A stretch of DNA of 64,000 bases, taken from contig JBCNJP010000027.1 of assembly GCA_039602395.1 (NCBI GenBank), positions 33,373,962-33,437,961 of the forward strand, read 5' to 3'. A program made the position numbers and the translations under genes. This document shows, piece after piece, positions 45,911-55,410 of the stretch. The DNA is from Deinandra increscens subsp. villosa. Lineage: Eukaryota > Streptophyta > Magnoliopsida > Asterales > Asteraceae. Position 1 is the first letter of the stretch, and each line of letters opens with the position of its first letter. The notes under the pieces are model-generated. The model searched no databases. It saw only the letters and a list, made by a program, of their open reading frames with translations, and was not told where the DNA came from.

Positions 45911-48252
45911 TGACTGGAAAACAAAATCAATAACCTAAAATGATTGCACCTCGATACAAATCATCGCAACCCTAGAAATTCTTGGATTAAAAGCTCTAGA
46001 AAATTAGAGCGATCCATGTGTTTGTGGATGGATTTGGGATTTCAGGTGAGTTATGGATCGTTGAGATTTTTTGTCGTCTGGTTTTTTGGAAAAAGGGAGA
46101 GGGAAACAGGCTTAAATGGGGGAGCTTTGTGTGTATAAATATACGAGGGGTGATTGAGCCATTTTTGAAAGTTAATGGGGGTGTGTTTGTAATTTGTATT
46201 TTGGGACCACTAACTGTTTATTTTAACCCCCTAGTGTTTGTCATATTTACCAATCTCACTGGTTCTCCGAGTAGTCTTTTTTATCACCTTTTAAGAAAAA
46301 CAAAGATTAGGGATATGTTGGGAATGGTGCCTTTTTTTACTTTGTTTTTGGATGGAGAAAGATACTTACCCATCTTTTTCTTGAAATGATTTATTTTATT
46401 ACTTGTAATAGTTTTTCTCCATTTTTTAAACTGGTTAATTTTTTTTTTGTCATCAATAAAAGATTTGAAGTCTTAATATAAAAAAAAACGTAAGTTTTAT
46501 CTAACACTATGATACCGCTAGACCAAAGACTTTTAGTCATCACTTCAAAAGTTGTTTTTGTAATCCTTGAGATAGATTTCATGTGTTAATTAACATTTGT
46601 ATCTTTAATAGAAGCTTTAAAAATCGGTTAGTCTGATGCTTAAAAGTATGCGAACTTTGATTGAGGAAAAGGCGTTGGTTCATCCTTGGGCGATGTTACA
46701 GAGGACTGGTTTTTGGTAACACACAAGATACCTAAAATGCAGAGGACTTGAATTTCAAAAGAGCGGGAATGCCCCAAATGCTTCAAGAATTGAACGGTTC
46801 GAAACGAAAGATGTTGGAGGACATAACATCTGGCAACATGACTAGTGGTTCGAATGCATGATGTTTCGTGGATCTCTAAGAAGAAGAGTCTAAAGAAGTA
46901 TGATCGAATCAAGATGCGCTATCGGGACGGTCAGACCCCAAAACCTAGCAATGCGATGAAACTTAGCTTACACAAACTTACTCAGCATTGGACTAAAATC
47001 TCAATTAACAAACACAACGAAAGATGTGCACCTATCAATGGACTTCACCAACCACCAGGGACAGAACTAGAAAACTTTTTGAGGGTCCCATAATTTTTTT
47101 ACGGAGTCACTATTTAATGAAAACATACACAATTTTTTTTGTCCGGATCGGGTTGGTCACTAAGACAAATACGACACGATAATAAAAGAAATAACGTTAT
47201 TATAATTTAAATCATAGAAAAATATGGATAATACAGCATTTTTACCAAAAAATTAGCATAGAATAAACGAGGATGATTAACATTTTTTTTAAAAGGAACA
47301 TCAATGTTAATGTATTGTATTAGGTTTGGACTATTACTTATAATGTTTTAGTTTATTGGCTTGAGTGCTCTTAAGGCTATTTCTCAATCCAGATTTGAAC
47401 TATAAAAAAAATATAAAATGTAGCAAACAATGTTTGAACCTAGGCCATTCAAGAGAAAGAAACACACTAAACAAAATTTAAAAGAACCATTAAGACAAAA
47501 TCATTAATTGTGCAGAAATTATTTACTTACTCCCCATCACATAAAATTATACTTGAAAAACCGTACACGTAATTTACTACGTACAAAGTTAAGGGTGTAC
47601 ACGGGGACCTCCTGGGCCTAAAAGGGATTTCGTCCCTGCCAACCACAAATGACATCGCCTCATCACACACAACACTAAAATCATATTTAAAAACATGTTT
47701 AAAACCGTTCTCACACAGTAATTAACTTACTTAAACATTAATCACACTCACGAGTCACGACATGATAACCAAACCATCGTTCACTTGATCGATAGACAAT
47801 CGGAAAATCACGTTTGGCTACAAGTGTTAATTTAAACAAGATCTATATAACTTTAATAAACTATTGGTGTTTTATAACGTATAGTTAATACATGTATAAT
47901 TTATAGAGATGATTTACGTAACTCATTCAATTGTTGGTGTTTTATAATGTATAGTTAAATGATAGAATATTACCTTTTTTCTTTTCTTCTAAAGGTAGAA
48001 TCACCTATAAATCTACTAACGTGCACCCATCTATCTACCTCTCTACTCTCTCCGCCGCGGCTTCCATGTGCCCCTCTCCCATGCGCCCACGCTCTATCGA
48101 ATCATTCCCTCCTCCCTTTAGATACTTAATAGGTACGGTTAATTAGTACTTAAGAATATATAATTGGGGTAATTTGTTTGAGAGGCTTATATGTTTTAAA
48201 CTGATAAATCTGAATACTAATAGAGTTGAATAAAGAAACATTTAATAATCAG
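45911..48252. other. Intergenic, no supported gene
   Basis: The first 200-300 bp are the presumed promoter and leader of the MORN gene. Frames up to 123 codons (46018-46389) look random. A C-rich word block near 48045-48120 and a short duplicated block (GGTGTTTTATAACGTATAGTT, 47866 and 47936) are the only structure seen. Confidence 0.45.
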
Positions 48253-48255
48253 TAA

Positions 48256-50138
48256 GGGTGGGGGTATGTCTCGGCATACCCCTCGGCAACCTTGCGGCAT
48301 CCCAACGGCAACCATACCCCCCCCCCCCTCTTGGCATCCCTCTTTCGGCGTCCATCTCACCCCTTTTCGGCGACCAGTTGCCGAGAAACAACCCACCTTT
48401 TAGACCGGTCAAAAATCCGACCATTACCCTTTTTTTTAATCAATTCAAATACTATATAAACCTCACTATATCTCCTATTTTTTATACATCTTCTTCTTCA
48501 ATTATCACAAAAAATCTCTATATTTTTCTCCCAAACATGGTTCGTCCTCGCCCAAAATATATACTCCCACCCGAACTTATGACTTCATCTAGTAGTTCGA
48601 GTGGTTCGGACGAGGATGCAATGGAGTTCATGAGGAGTTGTTATCACGTTGTCTTAGACGAAGAAGATCGAGAGACGAATACAAGGACGAGTATTTATCG
48701 GAATCGTAGGGCGAGTCATGATCGATTGATTGAGTTATATTTTGCCGACGAGCCACGTTTTCACGAATGTATTTATAAAGATAGATTTCGAATGTCTAAG
48801 AATTTGTTTAATCGTATTTTGAATGATGTTGAGAGTAATTTCGAGTGGTTTACTTTTCATTTCGACGCGAGGGGGCGTCCAAGTTTCACGACTTTACAGA
48901 AATGTACGGTAGCTATTCGTCAACTGACAACCGGTAACGTGCCTGATGAATACAATATATTTTTGGAAATGTCCGAAAGAACATCACGTGAATGTTTACA
49001 CTACTTTTGTGATGCTATAATTAAGCTTTATAAAGATGAATTTTTGCGTTCACCGACTAGCCATGATCTTGTTCTTTTATATGAGGCCCATTTAGAAAGA
49101 CATGACCTTCATGGCATGATTGGTAGCATCGATTGTATGCACTGGGAATGGAGAAACTGCTCAACAAAATATAGAGGACAGTATCATTGTGGTGATCATC
49201 CAAAACCAACGATAATACTAGAGGCAGTTGCGTCACAAGAAATGTGTTTTTGGCATGCTTTTTTTGGTGTCGCAGGTTCGAACAATGACATAAACGTGCT
49301 AAATCATTCAACGTTGTTCACGAACGAGTTGAAAGGTATTGCTCCGAAAGCTCCTTTTATTGTTAATGGTCGGGAATACAAACGGGGCTACTACCTTGCC
49401 GATGGTATATATCCCACTTGGTCCACTTTTGTAAAAGCGTATACACATCCATATGTAATCAAGGAGAAGAAAATGAAGAAGGTGCAAGAGGCTGCAATAA
49501 AAGACGTCGAAAGAGCGTTTCGTAGGTTAAAAGCTAAGTGGGCCATAATCGATCGAAAAGCACGACCAACAGACACAGATTTGATGGAGAATATCATGTA
49601 CGCTTGCATGATACTTCACAACATGACACTGAAAGACGAGGGTGCGGCTATATCACTGGTACACATTAGTGATCCTCCAGTCCAGCCGAACGACAATGAG
49701 GATGTTTATATGGAGATACGGGATAACGAGACACACTTTCAGCTACGATTCGACATTACGGAGCACATCGCCGCAAACTTGGAGGTCGAGCTAACGGAAG
49801 CAGAGCTAAACGCAAATCCTACAACCTAGATTTGTATGCTATTTTTTAATTTGAAGAATAAATGGTGGTTGTGTATTTCTTTTTTGGAATTTGATAATTT
49901 TTTATTTTATTTTATGACTTTGTAATTTTTATTTTTAAATTAATGAAATTTATGTTTTTATTTTATTTTATGTAATTGTTTTTTTTTTTAAAAAGAAAAA
50001 AAAAGTTTGTCTAAAACATGATTTAGGCAACCATATCCACCACCAAAACATCAATTCTACATACACTTTCTCTCTCCTGATGACACCCCATGATTGGTCA
50101 CAATTATGTTTCAAATGGTTGCCTTAGTACCCCCATTT
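48256..50138 (+). mobile_element. PIF/Harbinger transposon, copy 2, complete (1883 bp)
   Basis: The left end is GGGTGGGGGTATG and the complement of the right end is AAATGGGGGTACT, so the last three bases have changed from CCC to TTT on the + strand. The flanks are TAA on both sides (48253-48255, 50139-50141). The layout is identical to copy 1 at 25.7 kb: poly-C subterminal tract, one transposase gene, no ORF1, and a shared TTTCTCTCTCCTG word near the right end. Confidence 0.88.
48537..49829 (+). CDS. PIF/Harbinger DDE transposase, copy 2
   Basis: 430 residues from the ATG at 48537, homologous to copy 1 over its whole length with scattered substitutions and no frameshift. The triad acids are preserved in SIDCMHWEW, GSNNDINVLN and VERAFRRLKAKW. 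One notable change is MCFWHAFFG where copy 1 has MWFWHAFFG. Both copies keep the frame open, which suggests either recent movement or selection for the protein. The upstream in-frame extension to 48258 overlaps the terminal repeat and poly-C tract and is not taken as coding. Confidence 0.92.
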   Translation: MVRPRPKYILPPELMTSSSSSSGSDEDAMEFMRSCYHVVLDEEDRETNTRTSIYRNRRASHDRLIELYFADEPRFHECIYKDRFRMSKNLFNRILNDVESNFEWFTFHFDARGRPSFTTLQKCTVAIRQLTTGNVPDEYNIFLEMSERTSRECLHYFCDAIIKLYKDEFLRSPTSHDLVLLYEAHLERHDLHGMIGSIDCMHWEWRNCSTKYRGQYHCGDHPKPTIILEAVASQEMCFWHAFFGVAGSNNDINVLNHSTLFTNELKGIAPKAPFIVNGREYKRGYYLADGIYPTWSTFVKAYTHPYVIKEKKMKKVQEAAIKDVERAFRRLKAKWAIIDRKARPTDTDLMENIMYACMILHNMTLKDEGAAISLVHISDPPVQPNDNEDVYMEIRDNETHFQLRFDITEHIAANLEVELTEAELNANPTT

Positions 50139-50288
50139 TAATAAGTTTATGCGTTACAAAACGATATTTTAAAATATAATGTCACTGATATAACATATAA
50201 GTTAGTTAACTAAAATATAACAAAAGTAACAATTGGTAAAATAAGATGAGCAGAAAAATAAAACATATAGCGTAGCTAATAACTTTTA

Positions 50289-50409
50289 GTCAATGGGAGA
50301 GTAGCCTACTTGGTAGAGGTATTGTCCTCTTAGGTGGAGGTCTTGGGTTCAAACATAGGCAAGTGGTGTAATTTGGTGTAATTGTAAATATTAATTTGTC
50401 GTGCAAAAA
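50289..50409 (+). mobile_element. SINE, 121 bp, with perfect 15-bp target duplication
   Basis: The direct repeat AGCTAATAACTTTTA flanks the element exactly (50274-50288 and 50410-50424). Inside are an A-box-like TAGCCTACTTGGTAGAGG and a B-box-like GGTCTTGGGTTCAAAC spaced as in a tRNA gene, then an AT-rich tail ending in a short A-run. No tRNA cloverleaf can be completed, so it is a tRNA-derived SINE. Confidence 0.85.
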
Positions 50410-50424
50410 AGCTAATAACTTTTA

Positions 50425-51084
50425 TTTATTATGTATATCGTATATTATATTTTTAACTATGGGTTCAATACTTCAATATAAACTTATGATGTTAACGATG
50501 TCCTACGTCTTAATAGTAAGTAAATTAATAAAGTATCCTTCACCTATTGCATGTTACTATGCTAAAAGAAATTATAAACCTACTAAGTTTTATGGATTTA
50601 AGAAATGTAGGCGTGTCTTTATATCCTCCGCTTCTCTTTATATTATAAATAGTAATTCCAAAACTTTAAAAATAATAGGTATTTCTCTAAAAAAAATAAA
50701 TTATATTTCTATATGTAACGCTAATTGTTTGATAATTCAATTTATGGATGGGGATCTATCTAATTTGCAAAGTAATTGAATTTAATGTGTTACTCTCCTT
50801 ATAATTAAGGATCTGAGTTCCACTTAAGACGGATAAATATATTTTAATTAATATAGATTAAGAGTAATATATTTTACCGTTGAAAAAATTACCCAATTTT
50901 AAATTTATTATCCAGACAACATCTATATCACTAAATTACCGAACCCACTACGTATGACAACACCCTGCGGCCCACATTAACGTACTCTTTTCTTTATTTT
51001 CAACGCACTCGTCACCCTTAGTTAAGTATTAGTTCTTTTTAATTTTTTTTTAATTTTCTTTTAACAGCAAACATCCGGTTATCA
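50425..51084. other. AT-rich intergenic, no gene
   Basis: The 127-codon frame at 50396-50779 starts inside the SINE and has the composition of random AT-rich DNA (many Ile, Lys, Asn, Tyr and Ser). Nothing else was recognised. Confidence 0.5.
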
Positions 51085-52815
51085 TAGCAAACGATAATAC
51101 CCACGACACGTTGTGATCATAGTCTGTGTAACTAACCAAAACCCTAAGTGTTGCACGTCCATCACAGAGGAAACACACTGACCAAAGGCCCACTGTCATG
51201 GACGAAGCTTTGAAGGGACTGGAGGGGATGACCGCCCCCGCAAATTTTTTTGGCTAGAAGCACCGATATTCACGATTTTATGTAAACAAATTATATGTAT
51301 TGAGTATCGCTCCCTCAAATGTATTGAGTATCACTCCCTCGGTAAAAAAATTGAATCCTGCCCCCTTGGGTTTTCTTTCAAACTTCGTCACTGCTCACTA
51401 TGGTAAAACTCTGACCCATCTGGTAATATTTTTATATATTTTTGGTGTAATGTGAGATTTGAACCCTTGACCTCCATATTAAAATATAAAGGGATATCTA
51501 CTCGACCAAACAGTGAAGGATAAAATTATTCATGTTAAAAATTTGACATATCGTATAGTCTCGTAAATAACTTCCTAGATTAAAAAAAAAATACTTACAT
51601 ACATCGTCTAGAAATTTAAACTTTAAATATGTATAAGACTTTTTTTGTCTTACAAACCGTAAGAGTTGGTATTTACTGTGGCGAAGCTTGACCTAATATT
51701 TTGTGGGAGCGATAATTTAAAAGGGCAATTCTCAATATATATAAATTATTTTGGAAAAAATCATGAAAGTTAGTACTCCTAGACGAAAAAACCGGAAGGG
51801 CGGTCGCCCCCCGTATCTCCACAAAGCTACGCCATTAGGTATTTAGATGTCATGCAGGCATTTATAGGATTTAACCCCTCGAGCTTTGGTTGTATGGCTC
51901 GTCACATTTTTAATGGCTAACATAATAACATACACACTCATTTACACTATACCTAAACTACATGTCCATATAAATTACTCATCATCAAGAATTTGAACCT
52001 AGGTCTCCTTCAAAGAATTAAAACCTGTTACTCATAAGCCACAACCCAATTAACCCAATTCTCAATTATGATGGTCCAAGTCTTGATGAGAATAATTTAT
52101 ATGAAGATGTAGTTTAGGTATAATGTAAATGAGTGTGTATGTTACTATGTTAGCCATAAAAAAATGTGACGAGCCATGCAACTAAAGGTCAAGGGGTTAA
52201 ATCCTATAAATGTCTGCATGACATCTAAATATTCAATGTCGTAGCTTTGTGGAGACCCGGGGGGTGGGGGGTGGGGGGACCGCTTCTCTGGGTTTTTCAT
52301 CTAGTAGTACTAATTTTCGTGATTTTTTCCAATATTTTTATATATATTGAGAATCACCCTTTTGAATTATTGCCCCGTAACTTATCGCTCCTGCAAAATT
52401 TTAGGTCAAGCTTCGCCACTGTAAATACCCACTCTTACGGTTTGTAAGACAAAAAAGTCTTATACATATTTGAAGCTTAAATTTCTAGAAGATGTATGTA
52501 AGTATTTATTTTTTATTTAAATCTAGGAAGTTTTTTACGAGACAATATGTCATTTTACATGAATAATTTTATCCCCCAACATTTGATTGAGTGAATATCT
52601 CTTTACCTTCTAATGTGGAGGTCAAGGGTTCAAATCTCACCTGATATAAGAAAAATATAAAAATATTACGAAGTGTTACGGATGTTTTACCACAATGGGC
52701 ATTTGGGCGGTGGGTTTCCTTTGGGATGGACGTGTAACATAGAGGGTTCTGGTTACTTGCACAGACTGTGGTCGCAGCGTTTTATGGGTAACATCGTCTA
52801 CCAGTACCTATAAAG
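51085..52815. repeat. Long inverted repeat, about 1.7 kb
   Basis: The left arm (51085-51995) and right arm (52070-52815) are imperfect reverse complements around a spacer of about 75 bp. Matching landmarks, outermost first, include AGTCTGTGTAACTAACC with the complement of GGTTACTTGCACAGACT, then the SINE-like block GGAGGTCAAGGGTTCAAATC (complemented at about 51450-51475, direct at 52617), then TGACATCTAAAT, then the innermost ACCTAAACTACAT near 51950 with its complement near 52115. The left arm carries an extra insert of about 195 bp (about 51200-51395) bounded by GACGAAGCTTTGAA and its inverted partner, itself MITE-like. Confidence 0.85.
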
Positions 52816-53085
52816 GCATAGACTCGGGTTCGAAACCGGCAGCATGTTTTTTATTCTCCTACAAATCCCGTTGAAATCCATGCATAGAGAAGTAATTTAA
52901 TAAATTTTTCTTTTAAGTTTTATATTTCTTTTTTTTAATTAAGAAAAACAACACAAATTATTAAATAGTTGTTTAATTATTAAAATATAAAACAAATAAA
53001 AAGTAAAAAAACAAGTAAATAAAATTAAAGAAAACAAACTATAACATACATATTAAAATTGGAAAAAGATGAATTTTCATTAAAA
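52816..53085. other. AT-rich spacer, nothing recognised
   Basis: Poly-A/T-rich DNA between the long inverted repeat and the LINE fragment. No coding or RNA signal. Confidence 0.5.
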
Positions 53086-53089
53086 GCTT

Positions 53090-53675
53090 TTATTTTTTTT
53101 TCTTTTTTTAACGGCCATTAGCAATAAAAAGGGCAAAGGACCCTAGCAAGAAACTGAGGCCGCCACACAAACAAAATACATTAATAGAAAGAAAATTATT
53201 ACATAGTAAAAGAAGCCCACTTGTTCCAATCCACGCCCGACCCCTTACTCTTATATTTAAACCAAATAAAACTCCACGCTTTCGTCTCCTTGATAACGAA
53301 AGAGATAGACGGGATCCTATTCATGAAAATGGCGTCGTTCCTTGCTTTCCATAAAACCCAGCAACATGTAACAAAAAGAGTCCTAATTGCCTTCCTTTTT
53401 TGAATGTTCATACCATTAATCACTAGCCCTTGGAAAGCATCTTCAATTGAGAAGAAGAACACCGAATCCACATTGCACCACTGACCTAAAATACACCACA
53501 CCATATTTGAAAAATAACAGCCCGAGAAGAGGTGATCTACGGATTCCTCAACATCGTTACACAACGGAAAACCACCATATCCCACATTTATATTCCTCCG
53601 AGCAAGACAATCAGCCGTCGGAAGCCTCCCCATCGCAACCCTCCAACCAAACACATAAACCTTTAAAGGCAATTA
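53090..53675 (-). mobile_element. LINE 3' fragment (zf-RVT region)
   Basis: On the minus strand a frame (53199-53672) reads VYVFGWRVAMGRLPTADCLA, CNDVEESVDHLFSGCYFSNM, VLWKARNDAIF and WNKWASFTM, the zinc-binding C-terminus of a plant L1 reverse transcriptase. The first C-x2-C pair is damaged (only one Cys before the H...C). It ends in a poly(A) tail, seen as T-runs at 53090-53109. The 3' junction AACGGC is shared with the LINE at 19.1 kb. The fragment is truncated at about 53675 and non-functional. Confidence 0.85.
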
Positions 53676-53979
53676 AAGAAAAAAAATGAGAAAAAATTAA
53701 AGATAAAAGAACAGTCAAAGACGGGAATAAAACTCAAGTTAACTGGATTACAGGCAAACACGGGTCACTAGATTAAGAATCTTCTTTTGTTTAAAACCAT
53801 TTTTCATTAATAGAAAAAACAGATAGTTGTTGTGACATCTTTCTATTAATCAACTGTACTGATGTGAGATTAATATATAATTTGTTGTATATTTTTATAA
53901 GATAGTATAAATTAGATAACTTGAGATTAAAGAAAATGGAAAATTGGATTTTAATAATCCAAGTTATTACCAATTGGCC

Positions 53980-54233
53980 AATATTAATCCCAATTTCAAA
54001 ATTGGCTTACATTAATCCCAATTATTAAGGTGTTGGATTCATTGGACCCCCGTTAAGTTTTCCTTAACTCCGTTAGTTTTTTGCTGACGTGGCACTGATT
54101 AATAAAAGCCACGTGGCTGCCACGTCAGCAAAAAACTAACGGAGTTAAGGAAAACTTAACGAGGGTCCAATGAAGTCCAACACCTTAATAATTGGGATTA
54201 ATATAGGCCAATTTTGAAATTGGGATTAATATT
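53980..54233. mobile_element. Near-perfect foldback MITE, 254 bp
   Basis: Two arms of about 120 bp are almost perfectly complementary. Both start AATATTAATCCCAATTTCAA from their outer end, share TTAAGGTGTTGGA and GTTAAGTTTTCCTTAACTCC, and meet around GCTGACGTGGC / GCCACGTCAGC. No target duplication is clear. It abuts the remaining end of the copia 5' LTR (54235). Confidence 0.88.
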
Positions 54234-54234
54234 G

Positions 54235-54279
54235 CACTCTTAAGAGTTTAAGTATGCTTGTAGTGCCTGAAACCCATCA
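54235..54279 (+). repeat. Remnant 3' end of the copia 5' LTR
   Basis: About 45 bases matching the end of the LTR at 60998-61040. The preceding roughly 700 bases of LTR are absent. Confidence 0.85.
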
Positions 54280-54280
54280 G

Positions 54281-54292
54281 TGGTATCAGAGC
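54281..54292 (+). other. Copia primer binding site (initiator tRNA-Met)
   Basis: TGGTATCAGAGC, complementary to the 3' end of plant initiator tRNA-Met, lies one base after the LTR relic, the standard primer site of Ty1/copia elements. Confidence 0.9.
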
Positions 54293-55410
54293 TTAAGGCT
54301 TGTTTTCTGTTGAACTAGCTATGACTAGGAATGAATAGAGTTGGGAGGCTTAGAAATTCGTAAATTCTGGCTTAGGAGGCCATAAAATTCGATTTTTATG
54401 ATTAGGGTTTTAGTTAACCTAATTTTGCTTCCTAGTATTTCTAGTGCCTTAGGATAAATTAATTAGATTAATAGTTATCCTATGTATTGTATATATATAT
54501 ATATATATATAATAGTTAATAGATAATTAATGGTATTAGATATATATATATATAATTTCGTAAATCTCATAAGTATTTGAGATATACTCAAATTCGTAAA
54601 TATATATATAAGATATATATATAGATTTCGAATTTTATATTCCATGGGTTTATTTCCTAATAAACCTAGTATTTTGAAAAGTTTAAAATACACCTTATAC
54701 TATATGTAAAAGATTAATAATTACTATATGTATAAGAATAAAGTCAGTCAACCAATACTAGGCCTCATTCACGAAGCTGGTCTATAAGGGGGGTATAAGG
54801 AGATTGCCTGTAAAATGGCAGTTGAATGGGTGTACATTCCTCACCCACCGCTCCCTTGACTAGTGGAGGGTCGTTAGCCGAACGGGTTTGATAGGACTAA
54901 ATTAATAACATTAAAAGTATAATGATATTGAAAGTAACTAAACCTATATTTACTATTCCTAGTTACTTTAAGAAAAAATGTGAAATTGTATGCTAACCCA
55001 TGAAATTGCACATTACACTTTATAAGTCGTTAGTGGAGCGTGCGTGGTTAACCAGCACACTAATAGGGACTAATAAAGAGTGGTAATGGGTATCTCAAGA
55101 ATTATCATTGTTGATGGAGCGCGTGTGGTTAACCAGCACATCAATTGAGATGATAAATGACATTGAGGTTGCCAAGCAGATTTGCATGGTTATTCACACC
55201 TTGTTTGTGATCCTCGGTATCCCAGTCACAAATGGAAGAGCATATTCCGAGATTAAACATGCCATTGAATAGTTTCGATGAATCTCAAAAGAATAATCCT
55301 ACATTATATAATTTGCAATTAGATTACGGCATCCCTTCTCTAAGTTGTGAATTTTATAAGTTGTACTCCTAATTATTCTTATCTAACTTATCCACCCTCT
55401 GCTTTCAGAA
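54293..55410 (+). other. Copia untranslated leader
   Basis: About 1.1 kb before the gag start. It has TA-rich stretches (54490-54620) and a repeated GTGGTTAACCAGCACA word (near 55047 and 55127). No short ORF of note. Confidence 0.6.

Noticed and set aside
46018..46389. 123-codon + strand frame upstream of the MORN gene
   Set aside because: Hydrophobic random-looking translation of the divergent promoter region; no start context or domain support.
50290..50360. Possible tRNA gene
   Set aside because: A and B boxes are present but no cloverleaf can be formed; the perfect 15-bp flanking duplication shows a SINE.
50396..50779. 127-codon + strand frame
   Set aside because: It starts in the SINE tail and has random AT-rich amino-acid composition with no domain.
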